A DNA stretch of 64,000 bases, taken from NCBI RefSeq assembly GCF_008806325.1, contig NZ_WACR01000001.1:124001-188000 (forward strand), given 5' to 3'. The stretch's first letter is position 1, and each line of letters starts with the position of its first letter. Position numbers and translations under genes: made by a program. This DNA comes from Salibacter halophilus (GTDB taxonomy: Bacteria; Bacteroidota; Bacteroidia; Flavobacteriales_G; Salibacteraceae). Positions 18,695 to 27,293 of this stretch are shown here, in pieces. The notes under the pieces are model-generated. The model ran no database searches and was not told the origin of the DNA. It saw only the letters and a list, made by a program, of their open reading frames with translations.

Positions 18695-20812
18695 ATGAAA
18701 ATCGGATTAGAACATACCTTTACAACAGCAGGTCAGGAAATTACTATTGAAACGGGCAAATTAGCCAAGCAGGCTGATGGCTCAGTTGTCATCAAGCAGG
18801 GTAACACTATGCTTTTAGCTACTGTTGTTTCGAGAAAAGAAGCAGCTGAAGGCGTTGACTTTTTACCGCTTACCGTAGAGTACCGCGAAAAGTTCGCATC
18901 TACCGGTAAGTTCCCTGGTGGTTTTATCAAGCGCGAAGCGAGACCATCAGAAAATGAAATTTTAACAGCTCGTTTGATCGACAGAGCTCTACGTCCATTG
19001 TTCCCTGATGATTATCACGCTGAAACGCAGGTATTCGTTCAATTGATATCTTCCGATAAAGATACTATGCCTGATGCTCTCGCGTGTTTTGCTGCATCTT
19101 CAGCAATTGCGATGAGTGATCTTCCATTTAACGGACCGGTTTCTGAAGTTCGTGTTGGTAGAATCGATGGAAACTTTGTGATCAACCCAAAACTGTCAGA
19201 ACTCGAGTCGAGCGATATCGACATGATGGTTGCCGGTTCTTCTGACAACATTGTGATGGTTGAAGGTGAGATGGATGAAATCTCAGAGCAGGAAATGATC
19301 CAGGCGATCATGTTTGCTCATGACGCAATTAAAGAGCAATGCCAGGCTCAAAAAGAATTGGCTTCTCAGGTTGAGAAATCTCATACCAAAAGAGAATACG
19401 AACACGAGACTCACGACAAAGAGCTCGAAGAAAAAGTTAAAAATGACCTTTACGACAAAGCTCACGAGATTGCGAAAACTCCTACATCTAAGCAGGAACG
19501 CAGCGAGCAATTCGATAAGGTTCTGACCGAATACAAAGAGCAATTCTCAGAAGAAGAGCTCGAAGAAAAAGGCGGTCTCATCAACACTTACTTCGGTAAG
19601 GTGAAAAAAGCAGCAGTTCGCGCTGTAGTGCTCGATGACGGTATTCGTCTTGACGGTCGTAAAACGGATGAAATTCGCGATATTTGGACAGAAGTTGGTT
19701 ACCTACCGGGAACTCACGGAAGTTCTATCTTTACTCGTGGTGAAACGCAATCTTTGACAACTGTAACGCTCGGAACCAAACTTGACGAGCAGAGCGTAGA
19801 TGGCGCTTTCCTTACAGATAGCCAACGTTTTATTCTACATTATAACTTCCCTCCTTTCTCAACTGGTGAAGCGAGACCTGTTAGAGGTACTTCACGAAGA
19901 GAGGTTGGACACGGAAACCTCGCAATGCGTGCATTGAAAGGAATGGTTCCTTCAGATTACAATTACACAGTTCGCGTTGTTTCAGATATCCTTGAATCAA
20001 ATGGTTCATCATCAATGGCAACTGTTTGTGCAGGTTCACTAGCAATGATGGATGCCGGTATTCCGGTTAAGAAACCTGTATCGGGAATCGCAATGGGTTT
20101 GATCTCTGAAGGTGATCGTTATGCTGTACTTTCTGATATCCTCGGAGATGAAGATTTCCTCGGTGACATGGACTTTAAAGTTGCCGGTACCGTTGACGGA
20201 ATTACAGCTTGTCAAATGGATATCAAAGTTGAAGGATTGAACGAAGAGATTTTAACGAAAGCTCTAGAGCAGTCTAAAGAAGGCCGCATGCACATCCTCA
20301 ACAAGATGAATGAGACAATCAGCGAGCCTAATAAAGAGCTCAAACCAAATGCTCCGCGCATTGTTCAAATGACAATTCCGGGAGATCTTATTGGTGCAGT
20401 GATTGGACCAGGTGGTAAAATCATTCAGGAAATCCAGAAAGAAACTGAAACGACCATCGTCATTGAAGAAGTTGACGGCAAAGGTGTAATCGATGTAATG
20501 GCAACGAATGGCGACCAAATGGAGCAGGCATTGTCACGCATCAAGTCAATTACTCAGGTACCTGAAGTTGGAGACGAATTCCTGGGTAAAGTAAAAGCGT
20601 TAGCTCCTTACGGTGCTTTCGTTGAAGTAACTCCCGGAAAAGACGGATTGCTTCACATCTCTGAAATCGACTGGAAACGCATCGATAAAGTTGAAGATGT
20701 GTTGAAAGAAGGTGATGAAGTGAAAGTGAAAATCATCGATAAAGACAAAAAAACAGGAAAATTAAAACTTTCTAGAAAGGTGCTTATCCCGCGCCCTGAA
20801 AAGAAAGACTAA
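18695..20812 (+). CDS. pnp: Polyribonucleotide nucleotidyltransferase (PNPase)
   Basis: A phosphorolytic 3'-5' exoribonuclease of RNA turnover. Two RNase PH domains are visible (first about residues 10-215 with [20 protein letters not shown] and [18 protein letters not shown]; second about 310-540 with [14 protein letters not shown] and [23 protein letters not shown]), separated by a helical linker. A KH domain ([15 protein letters not shown]) and an S1 domain ([20 protein letters not shown]) follow at the C-terminus. At 705 aa it has the usual length. It lies downstream of rpsO and ends in a strong terminator. Confidence 0.97.
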   Translation: MKIGLEHTFTTAGQEITIETGKLAKQADGSVVIKQGNTMLLATVVSRKEAAEGVDFLPLTVEYREKFASTGKFPGGFIKREARPSENEILTARLIDRALRPLFPDDYHAETQVFVQLISSDKDTMPDALACFAASSAIAMSDLPFNGPVSEVRVGRIDGNFVINPKLSELESSDIDMMVAGSSDNIVMVEGEMDEISEQEMIQAIMFAHDAIKEQCQAQKELASQVEKSHTKREYEHETHDKELEEKVKNDLYDKAHEIAKTPTSKQERSEQFDKVLTEYKEQFSEEELEEKGGLINTYFGKVKKAAVRAVVLDDGIRLDGRKTDEIRDIWTEVGYLPGTHGSSIFTRGETQSLTTVTLGTKLDEQSVDGAFLTDSQRFILHYNFPPFSTGEARPVRGTSRREVGHGNLAMRALKGMVPSDYNYTVRVVSDILESNGSSSMATVCAGSLAMMDAGIPVKKPVSGIAMGLISEGDRYAVLSDILGDEDFLGDMDFKVAGTVDGITACQMDIKVEGLNEEILTKALEQSKEGRMHILNKMNETISEPNKELKPNAPRIVQMTIPGDLIGAVIGPGGKIIQEIQKETETTIVIEEVDGKGVIDVMATNGDQMEQALSRIKSITQVPEVGDEFLGKVKALAPYGAFVEVTPGKDGLLHISEIDWKRIDKVEDVLKEGDEVKVKIIDKDKKTGKLKLSRKVLIPRPEKKD

Positions 20813-20846
20813 GGATTTTCTAAGTACTGTTTCTTAATTTTTTGTG

Positions 20847-20875
20847 AAAAGCCCCAAACTTCTTTGGGGCTTTTT
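20847..20875 (+). terminator. Rho-independent terminator after pnp
   Basis: A perfect 12-bp stem built on AAAAGCCCCAAA and its complement (20847-20858 with 20863-20874) with a CTTC loop, running into a T-tract. Confidence 0.9.
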
Positions 20876-20960
20876 GCGTCTATAATAATGCGAGCCTTTC
20901 CCGGCTTTCTTACCCTGAAAGCCAGCTCAAAAGAATTAGCGTGAGTAAAAGGAAAGGATT

Positions 20961-21827
20961 ATGAGACAGTTAAAGATCACAAAGCAAATCACTAACCGCG
21001 AGTCGGTTTCGCTTGATAAGTACCTACAGGAAATCTCAAAAGAAACCATGTTGAGTGCTGATCAGGAAGTTGAGTTAGCTCAACGCATTCAGGCGGGAGA
21101 CGCAACAGCACTCGAAAAACTCACGAAAGCAAATCTCAGGTTTGTCGTATCGGTTGCCAAGCAATACCAAAATCAGGGATTGACGTTACCCGACTTGATC
21201 AATGAAGGAAACCTCGGATTGATCGAAGCAGCAAAACGTTTCGACCAAACACGCGGATTTAAATTCATTTCTTATGCCGTTTGGTGGATCAGACAATCAA
21301 TTTTAAAGGCATTGGCTGAACAATCGAGAATGGTTCGTTTACCGCTCAATAAAATTGGTTCAATCAGCAAAATCAATAAAGCATATTCAGAACTCGAGCA
21401 ATTACATCAAAGAAAACCTTCTACGAGTGAAATTGCCGATATGCTCGAAATATCTGAGGCTGAAGTGAAACAATCATTGCGTATCAACAACCGTCATATC
21501 TCAATGGATGCACCCATTTTAGGAGACGACAGTGATGAACGCGATATGTACGCCCGGATTGAAGCCAAAGATGGTAGTCCTGATAAGCAACTCCTTGCCG
21601 ATTCACTCAAAGAGGAAGTTGAACATTCTCTCAACCTCCTTGCAGCACGTGAAGCTCAGGTTATCAAATTGTATTTTGGAATTGGTTGTGACGAATCACA
21701 TACGCTCGAAGAAGTTGGTGATATGCTGGCCTTAACTCGCGAACGTGTTCGTCAAATCAAAGAACGAGCATTGAGGAGACTCAAGGTGATGTCGAGAAAC
21801 GTACACTTAAAATCGTTTTTAGGATAA
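20961..21827 (+). CDS. rpoD: Primary sigma factor RpoD/SigA (Bacteroidota short form)
   Basis: The housekeeping sigma factor, 288 aa, lacking region 1.1 as is usual in Bacteroidota. Seen: region 1.2 [27 protein letters not shown]; region 2 [34 protein letters not shown] and [17 protein letters not shown]; region 3; and region 4 helix-turn-helix [29 protein letters not shown]. It reads the TAnnTTTG promoters found across this window. The last 25 bp of the gene, stop codon included, are repeated 283 bp downstream (see repeat entries). Confidence 0.96.
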   Translation: MRQLKITKQITNRESVSLDKYLQEISKETMLSADQEVELAQRIQAGDATALEKLTKANLRFVVSVAKQYQNQGLTLPDLINEGNLGLIEAAKRFDQTRGFKFISYAVWWIRQSILKALAEQSRMVRLPLNKIGSISKINKAYSELEQLHQRKPSTSEIADMLEISEAEVKQSLRINNRHISMDAPILGDDSDERDMYARIEAKDGSPDKQLLADSLKEEVEHSLNLLAAREAQVIKLYFGIGCDESHTLEEVGDMLALTRERVRQIKERALRRLKVMSRNVHLKSFLG

Positions 21828-21829
21828 GT
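21805..21829 (+). repeat. 25-bp direct repeat, copy 1 (3' end of rpoD)
   Basis: This covers the codons for the last residues of RpoD (LKSFLG), the stop and two more bases. It is identical over 25 bp to 22088-22112. The two copies enclose a small gene on the opposite strand. Confidence 0.9.
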
Positions 21830-21833
21830 AGAT

Positions 21834-22019
21834 TTATCCTTTCATCAACGTAACTATAACTGTAAGGTATGAAATGAAACCAATGCAACTATAGATTATT
21901 TTTGTCGCATTCATTTTAATTTTATCAGTCTTATAAACGGCATAAAGACCTATTGGAAAAATTAAAAAAAGTAAGAGATCAACTAATATCTCATTATTGT
22001 ACCATTCACTTTTTTCCAT
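21834..22019 (-). CDS. Small two-helix membrane protein
   Basis: A 61-aa protein starting MEKSEWYNNEILVDLLL, with two likely membrane helices (residues about 12-28, with FPIGLYAVYKTDKI after it, and 39-58). The pattern of Trp-Tyr near the start followed by FPxGLYAxxKxDKI resembles a short domain I know from other Bacteroidota small proteins, so I treat it as a real gene although it is short. It lies inside a 283-bp segment bounded by a duplication of the rpoD 3' end, which suggests it arrived by insertion. Function unknown. Confidence 0.6.
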   Translation of the reverse strand: MEKSEWYNNEILVDLLLFLIFPIGLYAVYKTDKIKMNATKIIYSCIGFISYLTVIVTLMKG

Positions 22020-22087
22020 AAAGTATGATTCGTTTGACTGACTAAGTTAGTGATTTTTGAACTAATAAATCCGTTTTAAGCAATCTA

Positions 22088-22112
22088 ACTTAAAATCGTT
22101 TTTAGGATAAGT
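22088..22112 (+). repeat. 25-bp direct repeat, copy 2 (rpoD 3' end duplicate)
   Basis: A perfect copy of 21805-21829, lying outside any gene 38 bp before rpe. It is the footprint expected if the segment 21830-22112 was inserted at the end of rpoD while restoring the gene. Confidence 0.9.
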
Positions 22113-22126
22113 TTTGCGGCAATGCG

Positions 22127-22134
22127 TATTTTTG
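22127..22134 (+). promoter_or_regulatory. TAnnTTTG promoter box for rpe
   Basis: TATTTTTG lies 16 bp upstream of the rpe ATG. It is inside an inverted repeat: TTTTGCGGCAA at 22112-22122 pairs with its complement at 22132-22142. The repeat could be an operator or chance. Confidence 0.5.
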
Positions 22135-22150
22135 CCGCAAAATTGACAAC

Positions 22151-22804
22151 ATGAAAACTCCAATCATTGCTCCTTCAATTCTTGCAGCCGATTTCGCTAA
22201 TCTCCAGAATGCTGCTGAAATGCTCAATGAAAGCCAGGCCGACTGGTTTCATATAGATGTAATGGACGGAGTTTTTGTGCCTAACATCTCTTTCGGGATG
22301 CCAGTGATTAAAGCCATCAAGAAGCACGCAAAAAAACCTTTTGATGTGCACTTGATGATCACTCAGCCCGAACGTTACATTGAAGATTTCAAAAATGCCG
22401 GGGCAGATATATTGACCGTACATTTGGAAGCCTCTCCTCACCTACACCGAACTGTCCAGGAAATCAAAAATCATGGCATGAAAGCCGGAGTTTCGATCAA
22501 TCCGCATACTTCCGTGGAACTACTTCGCGACATCTTACCCGATCTGGATTTGGTTCTGATCATGAGCGTTAACCCGGGTTTTGGCGGACAAAAGTTTATC
22601 GAAAATACTTTCAACAAAGTAAGAACGCTCAGAGCCATGGCTGATGAGCTAAACCCAAACCTCATCATAGAAATTGACGGTGGCGTAAATGACAAAAACG
22701 CACCTGACCTTGTCAATGCAGGAGCTAATGCGCTGGTTGCCGGGAGCTTTGTATTCAAGTCTAACGATCCCAGGCAGACCATAGCAAACTTGAAAAATCA
22801 GTAA
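22151..22804 (+). CDS. rpe: Ribulose-phosphate 3-epimerase
   Basis: A TIM-barrel enzyme of the pentose phosphate pathway interconverting ribulose 5-phosphate and xylulose 5-phosphate. Seen: IIAPSILAADFANLQ at the start; the metal-binding FHIDVMDGVFVPNISFG and VHLMI; SVNPGFGGQKFI; IEIDGGVND; and ALVAGSFVF at the phosphate site. At 217 aa it has the normal length. It stands as a single gene behind its own promoter box. Confidence 0.96.
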   Translation: MKTPIIAPSILAADFANLQNAAEMLNESQADWFHIDVMDGVFVPNISFGMPVIKAIKKHAKKPFDVHLMITQPERYIEDFKNAGADILTVHLEASPHLHRTVQEIKNHGMKAGVSINPHTSVELLRDILPDLDLVLIMSVNPGFGGQKFIENTFNKVRTLRAMADELNPNLIIEIDGGVNDKNAPDLVNAGANALVAGSFVFKSNDPRQTIANLKNQ

Positions 22805-22896
22805 CCTGCCTGAATCTAAACTTTTCACCTCCCCTTTTGTCTTATTGTAAGCAGATTTATATATTACTGCACTACAAGAATTTGAATCTTATCATC

Positions 22897-24060
22897 ATGA
22901 AGAATATTTTCTTTTTATTAATCCTGTCTGTAATGGTGTCAACTTCACTAGCGCAAGAACGCGTAGTGAAAGTCAACTTTGAATCAGGATCATTTGTCAA
23001 CTCTCCATCAGTGCCCTTTGACAAACCATTTCTCGTTGAGGGTGAAGTCTTGAAAAACGTGGAGTACGTTGAAGTTGCCATTTTCCCGTCAGGTTCTGAA
23101 ACCGAGCTTCATCGTTACAGTTGGAATCGTTACGATCAGAACCAAACAGAAACATTTAGTATTAAAGTTCCCGCAGTACTTAAATCAAATAGTAAGTACG
23201 ATTTCAAGATCATTACTTACAAGCGGTTGACGAGTACTCAAAAACAAAAGTTGCGAGAAAACCTCAGGAACCGCATTCACTTTTACCTAGAAAACAACTA
23301 CAAGTTTGATGGCAAAAAAGTAAGCGTTGAAAAGCCAAAACATGTTTACCGGGGACTAGAAAAGCTAATTGATAAAGCACTTGAATATCAGGTATCAAAA
23401 AACGGACTGCAGTACGTTGCACCGAGTAAATTGGTATTGAGCGAATTGGAAAATGATCGCGATTTTAAATTTAGAAAGTTCCTCAGCAGGAAGAAAACAA
23501 CAATGCGTGACAGTATTGCGAATAAACTCATTGATAAAAAAGTAAATCACCTCACTGACCTTGTGATGAGTGAAGTAGATCAATTTCTCAACTCTGATGT
23601 TGTTCAACAATACAGAAGCGTCACAGTGGAATCAGTCCCAACAGATAAGGAACGATTCAGCCTACCGGTAAATGCCGGAATGTACGCGTGGAATAAATCC
23701 ACAACGATAAACAACGCATCAGTTAACAACACCAATTTTACTCCGGGAGTTGGTTTTACTATTCCATTTGCAGCTAAAACAACACTCGCTCAAAAAGCCA
23801 AATTATTCGATTCATTTGGCTACTCGATGGGGGTTCTCTTCGATCCTGTAAGAGATGCCAGCGGAACTGAGTTTGTTACTCCGGGTGTTAATATTCCGGT
23901 TTACACTGGCTTTGGTGTAAGGCTTTTCAAAGTTGTTCGTTTAAATGTTGGCGGACTCATCCTGGCCGAGGACGGTATTCAGGATTTTCAAAAAATTACA
24001 TTCCTGCCAACCGCTGGTTTAGCGCTTGAACTCAACTTATGGATGGGAGTGAAAAAGTGA
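22897..24060 (+). CDS. Uncharacterised exported protein
   Basis: A 387-aa protein starting at ATG 22897 with a clear signal peptide (MKNIFFLLILSVMVSTSLAQ). The longer reading from 22837 only adds an unlikely leader. After an N-terminal beta domain (VVKVNFESGSFVNSPSV...VEVAIFPSG) comes a charged, helical middle (residues about 115-260). The C-terminal third has strands like an outer-membrane barrel (VGFTIPFAAKT..., NIPVYTGFGVRLFKVVRLNVGGLIL). No family is recognised. The stop overlaps the ATG of the OmpA-type lipoprotein as TGATG, so both are probably translated from one message and may act together in the envelope. Confidence 0.75.
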   Translation: MKNIFFLLILSVMVSTSLAQERVVKVNFESGSFVNSPSVPFDKPFLVEGEVLKNVEYVEVAIFPSGSETELHRYSWNRYDQNQTETFSIKVPAVLKSNSKYDFKIITYKRLTSTQKQKLRENLRNRIHFYLENNYKFDGKKVSVEKPKHVYRGLEKLIDKALEYQVSKNGLQYVAPSKLVLSELENDRDFKFRKFLSRKKTTMRDSIANKLIDKKVNHLTDLVMSEVDQFLNSDVVQQYRSVTVESVPTDKERFSLPVNAGMYAWNKSTTINNASVNNTNFTPGVGFTIPFAAKTTLAQKAKLFDSFGYSMGVLFDPVRDASGTEFVTPGVNIPVYTGFGVRLFKVVRLNVGGLILAEDGIQDFQKITFLPTAGLALELNLWMGVKK

Positions 24061-25382
24061 TGAGGAAACTATTTTCTATTTTCATATTATCGATTCTATT
24101 GGTTGCTTGCGGTGTGCAAAACACCGGAAAAGTTTCGCTTTATGTTGATGATTCTGACTCGAAAGACTCGGCAGGCTATAGTTCGGCTCTGACCGAAGAA
24201 AAAGCTCAAAATACTTCATTAACTTCAGACTCAACCTCAGCCAGGAAAGGACCGATTATTATTCTCACGCCTGATACACAGATCGCTAATTACGAGAGAT
24301 TTGACAGTATTTCAAAACGAGTGCAAACTGTTAAATCAACAATTTATCGCGATACATCTGTTGTACAAAAAAGTGATTCTATCAAGTATTTATCTGAATC
24401 TTACAGGATTAGAAATTTAGAGGCTCAACAACAACTGATGAGTCGAAAGTTAGATAGTTTGCTCAATAAAAAAGATACTTCTCAAGATATCGTTAGTGAA
24501 GAAGCATCTCATGAAGATTCATTACTTACTGAAATCGAGAACCTACAGTCTCAACTCAACAATGCTTTAGGCTCTCAAAAGACCATTATTAAAGAAGGAA
24601 GACAAAAGAATGTTACGCGTGTGAGAAACGGAGGAACTACGGTTATCCCTGTTCCTTTGCCATCTGGAAAAACACGTTACGATACGGTTATGCAAACTCA
24701 GTTTGATACGATTTCATCAGACTCAGGGTTGGTTGAAGAGTTCATTATACTTCACGATATAGCGTTGACGGATGAGCCAATTGCAAACCTGGCTGTAGAA
24801 AAGGAGCTCGATGCGCTGATCGATACTACTGCTCAAAATGGAATAGATCGTGAGAATTATAAGTCAAAAAAAGCGGTATCGCAATTTCAGTATGACAGCC
24901 TTCTCCTGCAGTACAAAAAACAAAACATCAACTTCAACGATACTGTATCGAGCCTGAACAAAGCATTGAAAAATGCTAAAAGTAAGCCCGTTAAAAAAGT
25001 GGAAAAACAACCTCAACCGGTTGAGAAAATTGAACCAAAAGTCACTAAAAAACCGGCTTATGATACAGTTCGTATCGATTTGCTTTATGATCCCGGGAAG
25101 AAAGAGCCGCAAAACCTATCAAAATTAAAAGGAGCTTTGAATGATGTATCAAAGCAAAATATTTACCGGATTTTCATCTCAGGTTATACTGACAGCTCTG
25201 GTAATTCTATGCTGAATTTAACGCTCTCTCAAAAGCGCGTACAGGAAATCAGAAATTACCTGACATCGGCAGGTATTGACAACCGAGTTATCTTCTCTCA
25301 GGCTTTTGGTGAACAGTACGCATCTGATCCAATTTTAGACAGGGAAAGACGCGTGGAAGTTGAGATCCTGATAAAACTCTGA
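24060..25382 (+). CDS. OmpA-family lipoprotein
   Basis: A 440-aa envelope protein. A lipobox LLVACG follows a short signal peptide when started at ATG 24060, which overlaps the preceding stop as TGATG. A long polar, probably coiled middle (Ser/Lys/Gln-rich, residues about 25-330) leads to a C-terminal OmpA-type peptidoglycan-binding domain: IFISGYTDSSGNSMLNLTLS, then KRVQEIRNYLTSAGI and the closing RERRVEVEI. It likely tethers the outer membrane to the cell wall. The 5' neighbour is the likely partner. Confidence 0.87.
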   Translation: MRKLFSIFILSILLVACGVQNTGKVSLYVDDSDSKDSAGYSSALTEEKAQNTSLTSDSTSARKGPIIILTPDTQIANYERFDSISKRVQTVKSTIYRDTSVVQKSDSIKYLSESYRIRNLEAQQQLMSRKLDSLLNKKDTSQDIVSEEASHEDSLLTEIENLQSQLNNALGSQKTIIKEGRQKNVTRVRNGGTTVIPVPLPSGKTRYDTVMQTQFDTISSDSGLVEEFIILHDIALTDEPIANLAVEKELDALIDTTAQNGIDRENYKSKKAVSQFQYDSLLLQYKKQNINFNDTVSSLNKALKNAKSKPVKKVEKQPQPVEKIEPKVTKKPAYDTVRIDLLYDPGKKEPQNLSKLKGALNDVSKQNIYRIFISGYTDSSGNSMLNLTLSQKRVQEIRNYLTSAGIDNRVIFSQAFGEQYASDPILDRERRVEVEILIKL

Positions 25383-26597
25383 TTATTTGCCGTCAACGTA
25401 ATCCTGAAGGTATCCGTATTTTTCTGTCAAATCACCGTCTTTCGTAATTGTAGCGAGCTCGAGGATGTCGTCTTTATCTCCGCGGATTATTAGTGGCAAA
25501 ATATGCTTCATCAGTTCTTCGCCAAAGTCCTGTGACGCATCGAGTGGTAACTCACACGGCAGATTATCAACAGCCATAACAGCAATGGCATTTGAAGCGC
25601 GATAATCATCCTCTTCTTCTGTTTCGATGTTGTAACCGTAAATCGGGTCGACAATTGTTGAAGGCCTAATCGTTGAAGCAACCGGACCATCAATATCACA
25701 ACTGATATCTGCAACAACTCTAATCCTAAAATCTTTGTCCTTAGCATCTTCACGAGTAAAAAGATACGGAGAGCCTTCAGCGTAAAAATGACCTGCAATG
25801 AAAAAATCTGTCGAGCGGGCAAAGCGCATGAAATCACTTTCGTAGTCGCGGTAGTTTTTGAAAAAGTCTTTTCGTGAACGCTCACCACCATCTTTCCTGC
25901 GATTGTAATGCTCCACACCTAGTTGCGTGTAAACCGGTTCTGAAAAATCACGATTCGAATAATCAGTTGGATCAACCTTCCTGATTCCTATTTTATCAAT
26001 GATCTCCATGGCTCCGTGAGCAACTCTGCCTCTACCCGTTAGCACGATCTTGATATTGGGTAGCTGAATTTTTTCCAGCTCCTGCTCCATCTCTGCTCTA
26101 TCAGCACATTCGTGAGCCGGTTTTAAATTGTAGAGTCCGTAGCGCAAACCATAAGTTCTAAACCCGTTGTAAGCCCCTACCACTCCGGCATATCGGCCAA
26201 AACCGATGAGACGAGAGCCCTTAGCATCCGTCAAACACTCCCAGTCGATCAACGTGATTTTACGTTCGAGAATGGTTCTGAGTAAATCGCGGTTATAAGG
26301 CTGTTCCTTTATTGTGTGTGAAAAGAAGAAGTACGTTTTTTGCGGAATGAGCATTTCCAGCGGAACCTCTTTCACTCCAAGCAGTACATCGCGATCGTGC
26401 ATTTGATCCACAACGTCAATACCCTTGCGTTCATAATCAAAATCAGTAAACTTGCGCACATCACTTTTTTGCACGGTCAGATCCACCTCATCACCATAAG
26501 AATCGATAATGTTCTTGCATTGAGTGGGTGTAAGCGGAACTCGCTTATCAGGTGGAACTTTTCCTTCTTTGATTACTCCAATTTTCACAGCGGCCAT
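25383..26597 (-). CDS. Alanine dehydrogenase/transhydrogenase-like (saccharopine dehydrogenase type) NAD(P)-dependent oxidoreductase
   Basis: A 404-aa protein of the AlaDH/PNT-LYS1 superfamily. The N-terminal domain begins VKIGVIKEGKVPPDKRVPLTP, with conserved Arg and Lys contacts, and continues VLLGVKEVPLEML. A Rossmann segment (IKIVLTGRGRVAHGAMEIIDKIG) follows and VVADISCDIDGPVASTIRPSTI comes late, a pattern of this group. I start at ATG 26597 (MAAVKIG), not the TTG 11 codons upstream. The substrate cannot be fixed: alanine, saccharopine or another amino acid are all possible. It is divergent from ssrA. Confidence 0.8.
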   Translation of the reverse strand: MAAVKIGVIKEGKVPPDKRVPLTPTQCKNIIDSYGDEVDLTVQKSDVRKFTDFDYERKGIDVVDQMHDRDVLLGVKEVPLEMLIPQKTYFFFSHTIKEQPYNRDLLRTILERKITLIDWECLTDAKGSRLIGFGRYAGVVGAYNGFRTYGLRYGLYNLKPAHECADRAEMEQELEKIQLPNIKIVLTGRGRVAHGAMEIIDKIGIRKVDPTDYSNRDFSEPVYTQLGVEHYNRRKDGGERSRKDFFKNYRDYESDFMRFARSTDFFIAGHFYAEGSPYLFTREDAKDKDFRIRVVADISCDIDGPVASTIRPSTIVDPIYGYNIETEEEDDYRASNAIAVMAVDNLPCELPLDASQDFGEELMKHILPLIIRGDKDDILELATITKDGDLTEKYGYLQDYVDGK

Positions 26598-26647
26598 TAT
26601 AATTCGATTTTGCCCAAAGATAGGAAACAAAGCCGGCTAACCTTGCG

Positions 26648-26678
26648 TTTGAGCAAGAAGCAGAATTGTATACATTTG
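26648..26678 (+). promoter_or_regulatory. Consensus promoter of ssrA (TTTG-N19-TACATTTG)
   Basis: TTTG at 26648-26651 and TACATTTG at 26671-26678 are 19 bp apart, a full match to the Bacteroidota -33/-7 promoter. The mature tmRNA starts 16 bp further on. This is the best promoter in the window. Confidence 0.8.
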
Positions 26679-26694
26679 CAGACTGCATTTACAT

Positions 26695-27094
26695 GGGGCC
26701 GACTGGTTTTGACAGCAAGACGAATCGGTTATGTAAGCAAGCCTGGCGTTGAAGAAAAGCCAGTCAAAACGTTCTTCACACTTTTAAATGGCGAAAATAA
26801 TTACGCTCTCGCTGCGTAATCTAGTCCAAGACTGATTACCTTCATCACACTCCAAAGAGGAGGTGACGAGATGTCCCGGGAAAGAGTTCTCCCAACACTT
26901 TTTCCAGTCGGGGCACCAATAAGTTTGGGATAGAAAGTAGAATGCCCGGTTTTGCTTTCGAAACTCAATTCGGGATAAGCTGTAGATAGGTTGTTTGTCA
27001 CCGGCCTACAGACGAAAATTAATGACAAACTAAGCTTGTAGAAGGCATAGCTATTCCTTGTTTGGACGAGGGTTCGAATCCCTCCGGCTCCACA
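26695..27094 (+). ncRNA. ssrA: Transfer-messenger RNA (tmRNA)
   Basis: One-piece tmRNA that rescues stalled ribosomes. The 5' end GGGGCCGACTGGTTTTGACA and the 3' end GGTTCGAATCCCTCCGGCTCCA are typical; GGGGCCG pairs with CGGCTCC to make the 7-bp acceptor stem, and the T-loop GGTTCGAATCC is intact. The CCA end is not encoded. The tag frame GGC...TAA at 26790-26819 gives GENNYALAA, the usual Bacteroidota tag. Its last bases, from 27080 on, are part of a 53-bp repeat that recurs at 31488, so the 3' end was an integration site. smpB is not in the window. Confidence 0.96.
26790..26819 (+). other. tmRNA proteolysis tag reading frame (GENNYALAA)
   Basis: The resume codon GGC is followed by codons giving GENNYALAA and TAA. 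With the alanine charged on tmRNA the tag is A-GENNYALAA, ending in the LAA signal for ClpXP. Confidence 0.92.
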
Positions 27095-27132
27095 ACTCAA
27101 CCTCCATCGTCATGATGTGAGGTTTTTTGTTT
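27080..27132 (+). repeat. 53-bp direct repeat (attL-like) at the ssrA 3' end
   Basis: A perfect 53-bp match to 31488-31540. It covers the 3' half of the tmRNA T-arm/acceptor, the tail and the whole terminator hairpin. The period is 4408 bp. This is the classic footprint of site-specific integration into a tmRNA gene. Confidence 0.95.
27099..27132 (+). terminator. ssrA terminator
   Basis: AACCTC-CATC pairs with GATG-t-GAGGTT (one bulged T), followed by a T-rich tract. A second copy lies at 31507-31540. Confidence 0.8.
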
Positions 27133-27293
27133 TCAAACTCTATTCTCAAAACAGTAAAAGACAATCGATAATAATGTTATTTAAAAAGTATTTAGATAAC
27201 ATGGTATTAAATTAAGGTCTCGTGTAAGTGATTAAAATAGCATTCAAGTAAATAAAAATAGTGAATGGTCAACTTAAACTGAATAGACACATC

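Noticed and set aside
26801-27100. 99-aa minus-strand ORF reading GAGGIRTLVQTR
   Set aside because: It lies entirely antisense to tmRNA; the familiar-looking start is the reverse of the tmRNA T-arm, a frequent false gene.
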